This document shows, in pieces, positions 1-6,965 of a DNA stretch of 7,880 nucleotides. Numbering within the stretch: the first letter of the stretch is position 1; every line of letters begins with the position of its first letter. The stretch covers positions 1-7,880 of the forward strand of contig CAZUVQ010000082.1 of assembly GCA_964623915.1 (NCBI GenBank), read 5' to 3'. Both the position numbers and the translations under genes were made by a program. Under the pieces are notes generated by a model, which worked only from the letters and a program-made list of their open reading frames with translations, was not told the origin of the DNA and searched no databases. The DNA is from CAZUVQ01 sp964623915 (GTDB lineage Bacteria; Bacillota; Clostridia; UMGS1883; UMGS1540).

Positions 1-14
1 ATAATAAAAAATGT

Positions 15-43
15 TTTACATTTACTGTATATTGTGGTATAAT
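15..43 (+). promoter_or_regulatory. Sigma-A promoter with extended -10
   Basis: TTTACA at 15-20 (one mismatch from TTGACA) is followed by a 17-base spacer and a perfect TATAAT at 38-43. The TG at 35-36, one base before the -10 box, makes it an extended -10 element. Transcription would be expected to begin near base 50, giving a leader of roughly 58 nt before the GTG start at 109. This is the only clear promoter in the window, and all seven genes lie downstream in the same direction, so it may drive the whole operon. No operator or riboswitch-like fold was recognised in the short AT-rich leader. Confidence 0.8.
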
Positions 44-90
44 CCTTTTAATAATGCTCTAAAATGGGAAATAATAATATATTTTTTTGA

Positions 91-98
91 AAAGGGTG
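91..98 (+). promoter_or_regulatory. Ribosome binding site for the first acyltransferase (GTG start)
   Basis: The purine-rich stretch AAAGGGTG lies 10 bases before the GTG at 109. It supports that non-ATG start over the later in-frame ATG at 145, which has no comparable motif at a usable distance. Confidence 0.6.
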
Positions 99-108
99 AA
101 TAAACTCA

Positions 109-657
109 GTGAAAAGGAATATATCTGAATATTTTGATATTGCCATGGGGCTTTCACGAGGTGCTTTATTCAAAATGCGTGTTGACAAATGTGGTGCACT
201 GCTTCGTGTTGGAAGAGGTGTTCGATTTTTAAAGAAAAATTGTGAAGTTATAATCGGAACAAAAGTTACACTTCACAGGTTTTCTCAGATTTCCGCATGG
301 GGAACCGACAGGAAGGCACACATTTCAATAGGAAATAACACATATATAGGTGACAGGACAGAAATTCATGCCGGGGACAGAATTTCCATAGGCAATAATA
401 CCCTGATTGCGTGGGACTGTCTTATTATGGACAGGGATTACCACAAGCTCAATTCAGAGGTGGAACAGTACGCTCCCGTAACTATCGGTAACAATGTATG
501 GATAGGATGTAAATCAATAATATTAAAAGGTATTACAATAGGAGACGGGGCTGTTGTGGCGGCCGGCTCTGTTGTTACACGTGATGTACCGTCGAAAGCT
601 CTGGTCGGGGGCAATCCTGCAAGAATAATAAAAGAGGAAGTATACTGGAAACCATGA
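109..657 (+). CDS. Hexapeptide-repeat O-acyltransferase (left-handed beta-helix, maltose/colanic-acid acetyltransferase-like)
   Basis: A soluble cytoplasmic acyltransferase of 182 residues, the usual length for the family, probably moving an acetyl group from acetyl-CoA to a sugar hydroxyl. Hexapeptide turns are visible at ISIGNNTYIG (72-81), ISIGNNTLI (92-100) and VTIGNNVWIG (124-133), then the family C-terminus ending GGNPARII (167-174). The loop MDRDYH (107-112) sits where these enzymes carry the catalytic histidine, so H112 is the likely base. The start is a GTG supported by the ribosome binding site at 91-98. It is the first gene after the promoter and its stop overlaps the flippase start (ATGA). 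The acceptor sugar cannot be told from sequence; the context suggests a lipid-linked wall polysaccharide precursor. Acetyl is inferred; other acyl groups are possible. Confidence 0.85.
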   Translation: MKRNISEYFDIAMGLSRGALFKMRVDKCGALLRVGRGVRFLKKNCEVIIGTKVTLHRFSQISAWGTDRKAHISIGNNTYIGDRTEIHAGDRISIGNNTLIAWDCLIMDRDYHKLNSEVEQYAPVTIGNNVWIGCKSIILKGITIGDGAVVAAGSVVTRDVPSKALVGGNPARIIKEEVYWKP

Positions 658-2216
658 AGAAAAAAACAATCGCCGGCTCAATTGGCATGGTTATGATTAT
701 CATGATATGCTCAAGGCTTCTTGCACTTATCAGTACCCAGGTTTATCTTTCGTTTTACGGAGCGGGCGGCGAGCAAATCAATATATATTCTTATGCAATA
801 AGTATTCCAAACATTATTTTCAACTGTTTCGGGACAGCCCTTGCAACTGTAGTTATACCTGTTTATACAGGCCACATTGCAAAAGGAGAAAAGCTTAAGG
901 CTAAAAAATTTGCCGATAATATTATAACCATATCAACTCTGCTGACAGTTTTGCTTGTTATAGCAGGAATAGGTCTGTCTTTTGTTCTGCCAAAGCTTAC
1001 GGCTTTCGGGAAAACGCAGGAGGGTTATTCCTTTGCGGTAAAAGCGTTGATGATAATGATGCCGGTAATGCTTTTTTATGGACTAAACTATATCTTTCAA
1101 GGGATGCTGCAATCCATGGAAAAATATGCGTGGCCCGCATTTGTATCGGTTCCGTCAAGTCTTGCAGTTATAGGCTATGTACTGCTTTTTGGGGATAAGT
1201 ACGGTGTTTTTGGGCTTCTTGTGGCAACTCTTATAGGTCTTTCCCTTCAAGCAATAATTCTTATTTTTCCGCTTTCCAAAATGGGATACAGATATAGCTT
1301 TTCGCTTGGGTTTCGTGACGAAGATATAGTATCGGCCGGAAAAATGACATTGCCTGTTTTAATAGGTGTTTCAGCATACCAGTTTAATATGTTCTTCAAT
1401 AACACCATGATAGCAAATTATGAAGGCATGGTAACTCTTTTGACTTATGTGCAAAACATAACGCTGTATATGGTATTGGCAGTGGTGTATTCTATGACGG
1501 CGGTTATCTACCCAAAACTGACGGAATCGGCGGCAAGGGGAGATATGGAGGAATATAAAAGGACGCTTCGGGATATTACAAAAACAATTATAGCTCTACT
1601 TTTACCCTTAACCTTTGGTTTTATAGCACTAAGATTCAGGCTGCTTGATCTCATTGCAAGATGGGGGAAAATAACGAGCGGTGATGTTGAGTCGGCGGCG
1701 AAGCTTTTGATGATGTATTCAATTGGTATAGTGGCAATAGGCTTAAAAGAAATTTATGACAGAGCATTTTATGCAGTCAAAAACACGAAAATTCCCGCTG
1801 TCAACGGATTTATAATAATGGTTATAAATGTAGGGCTTTGCCTTTTAATGATAAGGTTTATGGGACCATACGGAATACCTCTTTCATATTCTATTGCATC
1901 TGTTATCGGCGCTTCTGTGCTTTTGGTATTGTTAAGAAAAAAGGTCGGTTCATATGCAGAGGGGTTACCTCTGTTCTTTATCAAGTGCCTGTCATCAGCT
2001 TTTCTAATGTTTGTTGCTGTCAGCTTGGTTGACAAAACATTGTATACTTATTTTACGGGGCACTCATTAACAGAAAGGATACTTCTTTTATGTGTCCCAT
2101 GTTTCGCAGGTATTATAGTGTACGGCATCATCGGTTATTTTTTAAAAATTGATTATGTCACAAGCATAATAAACAAAATTCTGAAAAGGGGGAAAGCGAA
2201 TGAAGGAAACACTTAG
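654..2216 (+). CDS. murJ: MurJ/MviN-family lipid-linked oligosaccharide flippase, divergent
   Basis: A multi-pass membrane protein of 520 residues, matching the length and roughly 14 hydrophobic segments of the MurJ/MviN branch of the MOP superfamily, which flips undecaprenyl-linked precursors outward. The N-terminal signature is recognisable: SRLLAL (20-25), YGAG (35-38), IPN (51-53) and VIPVY (67-71). In the second half YSMTAVIYPKL (279-289) matches the conserved segment ending in P. However, by eye most charged residues essential in E. coli MurJ are replaced: R18 is kept as R21, but R24 aligns with S27, D39 with N43, R52 with F56 and R270 with N268. It may therefore carry a wall polysaccharide precursor rather than lipid II, like the flippase proposed for Bacillus csaA. 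The ATG overlaps the previous stop by 4 bp; AGAGGAAG at 633-640 is a rather distant ribosome binding site, so translational coupling is likely. Confidence 0.85.
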   Translation: MKKKTIAGSIGMVMIIMICSRLLALISTQVYLSFYGAGGEQINIYSYAISIPNIIFNCFGTALATVVIPVYTGHIAKGEKLKAKKFADNIITISTLLTVLLVIAGIGLSFVLPKLTAFGKTQEGYSFAVKALMIMMPVMLFYGLNYIFQGMLQSMEKYAWPAFVSVPSSLAVIGYVLLFGDKYGVFGLLVATLIGLSLQAIILIFPLSKMGYRYSFSLGFRDEDIVSAGKMTLPVLIGVSAYQFNMFFNNTMIANYEGMVTLLTYVQNITLYMVLAVVYSMTAVIYPKLTESAARGDMEEYKRTLRDITKTIIALLLPLTFGFIALRFRLLDLIARWGKITSGDVESAAKLLMMYSIGIVAIGLKEIYDRAFYAVKNTKIPAVNGFIIMVINVGLCLLMIRFMGPYGIPLSYSIASVIGASVLLVLLRKKVGSYAEGLPLFFIKCLSSAFLMFVAVSLVDKTLYTYFTGHSLTERILLLCVPCFAGIIVYGIIGYFLKIDYVTSIINKILKRGKANEGNT

Positions 2217-2742
2217 ATTATTATGCTATATTTTGTATTATTGTGCTGCCCGTCATCTTCCCTGTTCAGGGCTGCCGTACAGCTTGGGCGCACAAAAAAT
2301 ACGTGCACTCCTTGTCAGGGGTATGATTGACAAGTGCGGAAAAAACATAAACATTGAACATGGGGCTTTTCTCGCATCGGGCAAGGATATTGAGATAGGC
2401 AATAATTCGGGAATAGGGCTTGATTGCCGCATTACAGGTCCGCTTATAATAGGTGATGATGTAATGATGGCACCGGGGGTTATGATTTTTACGCAAAATC
2501 ATGAAACCTCGGATTTATCCATTCCCATGCGGCTGCAGACGGCACCTAAGTACAAGGTTATAATAGGAAATGATGTATGGATAGGTGCAAATGTTCTTAT
2601 AATGCCTGGGATTAATATCGGAAATGGTTGTATTATTGCAGCAGGCGCTGTTGTAACACATGATGTTCCTGATATGGCTATAGTCGGAGGTAATCCGGCA
2701 AGAATAATTAAATACAGAGACGGAAGAAATATTAATAATTGA
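2200..2742 (+). CDS. Second hexapeptide-repeat O-acyltransferase (maltose O-acetyltransferase-like)
   Basis: A 180-residue left-handed beta-helix acyltransferase, related to but distinct from the gene at 109-657. A short helical N-terminal part (about 1-45) precedes the repeats, as is common in this group; the segment LLCYILYYCAARHLP is hydrophobic but probably not a true membrane span. Repeats run from IEIGNNSGIG (64-73) through LIIGDDVMMAPG (82-93) and VIIGNDVWIG (120-129) to GGNPARII (163-170). H101 in FTQNHE (97-102) is the likely catalytic base. The ATG lies inside the end of the flippase gene (17 bp overlap) with a strong AAAAGGGGGAAA ribosome binding site at 2184-2195. It likely acetylates a sugar of the same glycan, perhaps at a different position from the first enzyme. 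Confidence 0.85.
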   Translation: MKETLRLLCYILYYCAARHLPCSGLPYSLGAQKIRALLVRGMIDKCGKNINIEHGAFLASGKDIEIGNNSGIGLDCRITGPLIIGDDVMMAPGVMIFTQNHETSDLSIPMRLQTAPKYKVIIGNDVWIGANVLIMPGINIGNGCIIAAGAVVTHDVPDMAIVGGNPARIIKYRDGRNINN

Positions 2743-2755
2743 AAGGATTGAGAAA

Positions 2756-3241
2756 ATGATAGGTAAAGATGGAAAGGTTTTCGGAAAAATTAATATTATT
2801 GATTTAATAATCATAATTGTATTGGTGATTAGTGCAGGTTTATTTGTGTTTACAAACACAATAGGAAAAAACGTCACAAAATCCGGTAATGAAACTGTTG
2901 TATTTGAATTTTTTGCAGAAGAGGTGCCGGATTTTGTGCTGCCTCATGTAAAAGTCGGTGCAATGCTTTTTGATAATGATACAAACCTTGAGCTTGGTGA
3001 GGTTACAGATATTGAAATTGCGCCGGCAAAAATTTATGAAGCAAATGACGCCGGTATGACTGTTTTAAGTGAAAAGGAAGATTACAGTTCTATTCGTATT
3101 ACCGGTAAAGTCAAGGGCACAATAGGTGATTTCGGCGTTGAGATAGGCGGCGTTAAATACGGTGTTGGTCACAGTATGACTCTGCGAACAGGCACAGCAA
3201 AAATTTATCTTAAAATTTCAGATATAAGAGAGGCTTTATAA
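2756..3241 (+). CDS. DUF4330-family single-pass membrane protein
   Basis: A 161-residue protein with a short cytoplasmic tail, the FGKINIIDL motif (9-17) typical of DUF4330 proteins, one membrane segment (about 13-33) and a beta-rich domain that should face outside (about 45-161). The function of the family is not known. The outer domain contains VKVGAMLFD (65-73), LGEVTDIEI (80-88) and a glycine-rich end (GVEIGGVKYGVG, 127-138). The spacing of VGxxL..., then LGxVTDI, resembles the core of MCE/MlaD lipid-binding domains, which also follow a single N-terminal span; this is my reading by eye and is unproven. The gene starts 13 bp after the preceding stop with GAAAGGAT at 2741-2748 as ribosome binding site. 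Its place between sugar-modifying enzymes and the polymerase suggests a role in export or assembly of the polysaccharide. Confidence 0.8.
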   Translation: MIGKDGKVFGKINIIDLIIIIVLVISAGLFVFTNTIGKNVTKSGNETVVFEFFAEEVPDFVLPHVKVGAMLFDNDTNLELGEVTDIEIAPAKIYEANDAGMTVLSEKEDYSSIRITGKVKGTIGDFGVEIGGVKYGVGHSMTLRTGTAKIYLKISDIREAL

Positions 3242-3243
3242 TT

Positions 3244-4743
3244 ATGTTTTCAGGAAGCGTCCTGGTCAGCTTCTTTATCAGTCTTGCCGCCCTTGTTGAT
3301 GAGTCGTTTGCAATAAAAAAGATTAAATCATTGTCTAAAGCTTTAGGGAATGCTTTTTCAGGCAGTATCTTCGGAAGGGTTTCAAGGTTTTTTATTGCGG
3401 CTGAGGAGTGTAAGGACACAAGTTTAACTTATAAAATTGCAGATAGGATAAAACATTTTTGTTTTGTTCCATTCAAGTGTGCAAAAAAATATTCTCAAAC
3501 GAGCGTAATACTTCGTTTTGCAGCTTCATCGTTCTTTTTAAAAACTGAAAATCTGCTTGCAATATTCGTTTTCCTAATGTTTCTTGTTCCGCACAAGATG
3601 TGGAATAATATGTATGGACTGATTATCTCTTTCCTCCTTATTATTTTATATATGACTGATGTAATAAGAAACAGAGGATTTCGTGAAAATGTAAAAGGTA
3701 TCCGTTTTTCATTTATTCTGTTTTGTATTGCGACAGTAACTTCGGTTATTGTATCGGCATATATATCTGACAGTATAAGGGTTTTCATGTTTTTTGTAAC
3801 GGCATTTGCTTTTTTCCTTTTGGTTTACGGAACCGTAACATCCATGGAAAGGCTTAAAAACATATCAATGGCGATATACTGGTCTGTATTTATAACAGGT
3901 ATTGCCGCACTTATTCAAAACAGGCTTGGTATAGCGGTTGACCCGTCACTTACCGATGTTACATTGAACCTATCAATGCCCGGCAGGGCTTTTGCAACTT
4001 TTGGCAATCCTAATAACTATGCTGAATTTCTGCTTTTATTTATACCTTTTGCGATTGCTTTTGCAGTAAATTGCAAGCAAAAAGACAAAAAAATCATGCT
4101 GATATGCGGTATGGTAGTGCCGTTTGTCGCATTGCTTTTGACCTATTCAAGGTCAGGCTGGCTTGGTTTTGCCGCTATGATTTTTGTGTTTGTCATGTTT
4201 TATAACTGGAGGTTTTTTCCGCTTTTTATTTTGCTTGGAATATTATCGATTCCTGTGCTACCATCTTCAATTGTAAACAGAATTATGACAATAGGAAACC
4301 TTCGTGATTCATCAATTGCATACAGGCTTTACATTTGGACGGGAACCTTGTTTATGTTAAAATATTTTTGGTTTCGCGGCACCGGCTTAGGTCCCATAGC
4401 ATTTAAAGAGGTTTATCCTCTTTATGCTGTAATAACGGCACGAACAGCACCTCATTCACATATGCAGTTACTTGAGGTGTTATCTGAAATGGGGATTTTA
4501 GGCTTGCTTTCTTTTGTATATTTTATGCTCGATATTATAAGACGCAGCTGCCAAAATGCTATATCAACCACAAATAAAAAGCTAAGATTATATCTTATGG
4601 CATCTATATCATCAATGGCAGGGATTTTTGTTACAGGTTGTTTTGAGTATATATGGTTTTACCCAAGGGTTTTACTTGCGTTTTTTATTGTACTGGGTGT
4701 TTCTATGGCTACTATCAAATTAAGTAAGGATGATAACAAGTGA
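3244..4743 (+). CDS. O-antigen ligase/polymerase-like (Wzy/WaaL family) membrane protein
   Basis: A 499-residue multi-pass protein with about eleven to thirteen hydrophobic segments from residue 102 onward. It shows the landmarks of the O-antigen ligase family (Wzy_C, PF04932): FGNPNNYAE (253-261), TYSRSGWLG (300-308), YRLYIW (360-365), RGTGLGP (378-384) and the HSHMQLLE loop (404-411), whose histidines lie in the large external loop that binds the lipid-linked donor. Family members polymerise or transfer undecaprenyl-linked glycans on the outer face of the membrane; which of the two applies here cannot be told. About 100 residues precede the first clear span and carry three similar short motifs (see the repeat entry). 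Start: ATG 2 bp after the previous stop with AAGAGAGG at 3226-3233. The stop overlaps the next gene as GTGA. Confidence 0.87.
   Translation: MFSGSVLVSFFISLAALVDESFAIKKIKSLSKALGNAFSGSIFGRVSRFFIAAEECKDTSLTYKIADRIKHFCFVPFKCAKKYSQTSVILRFAASSFFLKTENLLAIFVFLMFLVPHKMWNNMYGLIISFLLIILYMTDVIRNRGFRENVKGIRFSFILFCIATVTSVIVSAYISDSIRVFMFFVTAFAFFLLVYGTVTSMERLKNISMAIYWSVFITGIAALIQNRLGIAVDPSLTDVTLNLSMPGRAFATFGNPNNYAEFLLLFIPFAIAFAVNCKQKDKKIMLICGMVVPFVALLLTYSRSGWLGFAAMIFVFVMFYNWRFFPLFILLGILSIPVLPSSIVNRIMTIGNLRDSSIAYRLYIWTGTLFMLKYFWFRGTGLGPIAFKEVYPLYAVITARTAPHSHMQLLEVLSEMGILGLLSFVYFMLDIIRRSCQNAISTTNKKLRLYLMASISSMAGIFVTGCFEYIWFYPRVLLAFFIVLGVSMATIKLSKDDNK
3247..3537 (+). repeat. Three imperfect S-x-S-[VI] repeats in the N-terminal part of the ligase-like protein
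   Basis: Within the pre-membrane part of the ligase-like protein a motif recurs: FSGSVLVSFF (residues 2-11), FSGSIFGRVSRFF (38-50) and SQTSVILRFAASSFF (84-98). The first two are also alike in DNA (TTTTCAGGAAGCGTC near 3246 and TTTTCAGGCAGTATC near 3354), while the third is weaker. Each is followed by hydrophobic or amphipathic sequence. They could be membrane-surface helices or protein docking motifs; this is an observation rather than a known domain. Confidence 0.4.
4726..4730 (+). promoter_or_regulatory. Ribosome binding site for the GT4-CsaB fusion gene (GTG start)
   Basis: AAGGA lies 9 bases before the GTG at 4740, inside the end of the ligase-like gene. It fixes a GTG start that overlaps the upstream stop as GTGA. 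The resulting protein begins MKVLILISGG, exactly how a family 4 glycosyltransferase should begin. Confidence 0.55.
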
Positions 4744-6965
4744 AGGTACTGATTCTCATAAGCGGCGGTGACACCGGCGGCGCAAAATCACATTTATATG
4801 CGCTTCTTGAAAAGCTTGATAATAAAATACCGGTACGCCTCGTCTGCTTTATGGACGGTGACTTTTTCTGTGGTGTAAAGAAAATGGGTGTTGATGCCCG
4901 CCTGTTGGTTCAGAAATCAAGGTTCGATATGTCAGTACTGGAGAGCCTTGTAAGCATGATTGAAAATGAAGGCTTTGATATAGTTCATGCACATGGCGCA
5001 AGAGCAAACTTCATTGCAGCGGCACTGAAAAAAAAGGTTGATGTACCCTTTATTACAACCATTCACAGTGATTTTTTGCGTGATTTTGACGGTATATACA
5101 GAAAAATAATTTATACAGGGCTAAACATACTGGCGCTTGCGAAAATGGATTATTATATAGCAGTTTCCGGAAGCTTCAAAAAAATGCTGATGGAAAGGGG
5201 CTATCGTCCAAACGATATTTTCACGGTTTACAACGGTATGGATTATGAAAAACCTTTTGTCTGCCAAAGCAAGGAGGATTTTTTTAAACGCTGTAAAATT
5301 GTACCCCGCGAAAATGAAATATTTGTAGGAATAATTGGCAGACACGATAATGTCAAAGGTCATGACGTTTTTATGCGTGGCTGTTGCCTTGTTGCAAAAA
5401 AATATAAAAACGTGAGATTTTTGGTTGCCGGTAGCAGAGAAGGAGAAGAGTCTCTTCGTCAGATTGCAGAAGGTGAGGGCTTTTCTGACAGGTTTGTTTT
5501 TTGCGGATTCATATCCGATATTTATAGCTTTGTAAACGTGTGCGATATCAATACAATAACCTCAAGGTCAGAGAGTTTTCCTTATGTGATGCTTGAGGGA
5601 GCAAGGCTAAAAAAACCGCTTGTTTCTTCGGATGTGGGCGGTATTTCTGACCTTGTTGTCGATATGGAAACAGGTCTTTTATTCAAAAACGAAAATTATT
5701 CGGATTTTGCTGATAAAATATCCTATCTATTGGATAATCCTGAAGAAAGAGAGAGGTTGGGTGACGCTTTGTTTGAGCGTGCAACCAGTGTTTTTTCCTC
5801 TGAAAACCTTGCAAATGAGCATGTTAAAATATACAATTCAGTTTTAAGATATAAAAACAGCGGCAAGAAATATGATGCTGTGATTTCGGGTTACTATGGT
5901 TTTGACAACTGCGGTGATGATGCCCTGCTGTTTTCAATTCTCAGGTCATTCAGACAAAAAATGCCCGACATCAGGTTTTTGCTCCTGACCGCAAAACCGA
6001 AACAAGGAAAAAAACTTTGTATGACTGATACATCATACAGGTTTAATCCCTTCTCTATTGTAAAAACCATGAAAAGCACAAGCATATTAATTAATGGCGG
6101 AGGAAGCCTTATACAGGATGCAACGTCATCAAAATCCCTGTGGTATTATCTGCTTGTTATATTATCTGCAAAAAAGCACGGTGTAAAGGTACTTGCCTAT
6201 GCAAACGGTATCGGGCCCATTTCGAAAAAAAATTTAAAGATAACAAAAAAAGCAATAAAAAAGATAGATAAAATTACTCTTCGTGATAAAATGAGTGCAG
6301 AGGAATTAATAAGGATTTACCCCGAAGCAGAATATGAGCTGACTGCTGACCCGGCAATTACCCTTGAGGGAAGCAAAAAAGAAAGGGTAGTTCAGTTGCT
6401 TGCAGCAGAGGGTGTTTCTGAAAACACAAAAAAAATCGGTATTTCTGTAAGGGAGTACAATCGCCTTGATTCAAAATTTACTGATAAAATAAAATCAGTA
6501 CTTGAAGACACTTATGAAAAACACGGTCTCGTTCCGGTGTTTATTCCCATGAAATATCCTGATGACATTAAAATTTCCGTAAAAATTTGTGAGTCCCTTT
6601 CATGCCCTTCATATGTTCTTAAAAAAAGGTATGGAGTTTTTGATATTATAGGAATAACTTCTTCTATGGACATTATTCTTGCAATGCGTCTTCACACCCT
6701 CATATTTGCATCAGGTCATGCCGTCCCTTGCATAGGCATAATTTATGACCCAAAAGTTCGTGGATTTATGGAGTATATTGGTCAGGACAGATTCGTATCG
6801 GCGGAGGAATTGGATGCAGATGAAATAAAAATGCATATAGACAGTATTATGACAAACTTTAATGAAATTAAAAATCAACTTCAAAAGAACACGGAAAGGC
6901 TCATTGCGCTTGCCGAAAAAAACACCGATATCGCAATTGAAATGTTGAAAGGAATGAAAAGCTAA
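4740..6965 (+). CDS. csaB: Fused glycosyltransferase family 4 + CsaB polysaccharide pyruvyl transferase
   Basis: A 741-residue cytoplasmic protein with two complete enzymes in one frame. Residues 1 to about 370 are a GT-B glycosyltransferase of family 4: GDTGGAKSH (10-17 region), HAHGARAN (83-90), VYNGMD (163-168), GIIGRHDNVKGHD (197-209) with the R and K that hold the nucleotide-sugar phosphates, and an EX7E motif (E278, E286). A short linker (about 366-376) leads into a CsaB/polysaccharide pyruvyl transferase domain (377-741): GYYGFDNCGDDA (384-395), GGGSLIQDATS (453-463), ANGIGP (488-493), RDKMSAEEL (515-523), ISVREY (568-573), RLH (650-652) and YDPKVRGF (669-676). CsaB enzymes use phosphoenolpyruvate to put a ketal pyruvate on a sugar, in Bacillus on the wall polysaccharide bound by SLH domains. 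The fusion suggests that the sugar added by the first half is pyruvylated by the second. The donor sugar is unknown; a ManNAc-type residue would fit the family. Confidence 0.9.
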   Translation: MKVLILISGGDTGGAKSHLYALLEKLDNKIPVRLVCFMDGDFFCGVKKMGVDARLLVQKSRFDMSVLESLVSMIENEGFDIVHAHGARANFIAAALKKKVDVPFITTIHSDFLRDFDGIYRKIIYTGLNILALAKMDYYIAVSGSFKKMLMERGYRPNDIFTVYNGMDYEKPFVCQSKEDFFKRCKIVPRENEIFVGIIGRHDNVKGHDVFMRGCCLVAKKYKNVRFLVAGSREGEESLRQIAEGEGFSDRFVFCGFISDIYSFVNVCDINTITSRSESFPYVMLEGARLKKPLVSSDVGGISDLVVDMETGLLFKNENYSDFADKISYLLDNPEERERLGDALFERATSVFSSENLANEHVKIYNSVLRYKNSGKKYDAVISGYYGFDNCGDDALLFSILRSFRQKMPDIRFLLLTAKPKQGKKLCMTDTSYRFNPFSIVKTMKSTSILINGGGSLIQDATSSKSLWYYLLVILSAKKHGVKVLAYANGIGPISKKNLKITKKAIKKIDKITLRDKMSAEELIRIYPEAEYELTADPAITLEGSKKERVVQLLAAEGVSENTKKIGISVREYNRLDSKFTDKIKSVLEDTYEKHGLVPVFIPMKYPDDIKISVKICESLSCPSYVLKKRYGVFDIIGITSSMDIILAMRLHTLIFASGHAVPCIGIIYDPKVRGFMEYIGQDRFVSAEELDADEIKMHIDSIMTNFNEIKNQLQKNTERLIALAEKNTDIAIEMLKGMKS
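6948..6953 (+). promoter_or_regulatory. Ribosome binding site for prfA
   Basis: AAAGGA lies 11 bases before the prfA ATG, within the last codons of the fusion gene. With the one-base TAATG stop/start overlap it suggests that prfA is translated by coupled or re-initiating ribosomes. No promoter was seen just upstream. Confidence 0.5.

Noticed and set aside
71..92. AT-rich stretch with a run of T in the leader, possible attenuator
   Set aside because: There is no GC-containing stem before the T run, so it does not resemble an intrinsic terminator or a riboswitch expression platform.
1957..1973. Hairpin CAGAGG-GGTTA-CCTCTG, possible terminator
   Set aside because: It lies inside the flippase coding sequence with a six-base stem and no following run of T, so it is unlikely to stop transcription.
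2515..2877. A 120-codon open frame on the minus strand
   Set aside because: It runs antisense across the end of the second acyltransferase and the start of the DUF4330 gene, both of which show clear family motifs, and has no supporting ribosome binding site that I can see.
4404..4424. Hairpin with an eight-base stem (TAAAGAGG/CCTCTTTA)
   Set aside because: It lies within a conserved part of the ligase-like gene just before the HSH loop, has no T tract after it, and is best explained by codon choice.
5880..5895. Possible internal GTG start giving a separate CsaB protein (V381 of the fusion)
   Set aside because: The upstream sequence has no good ribosome binding site and the start would trim the beginning of the first beta strand; the fused reading is better supported.
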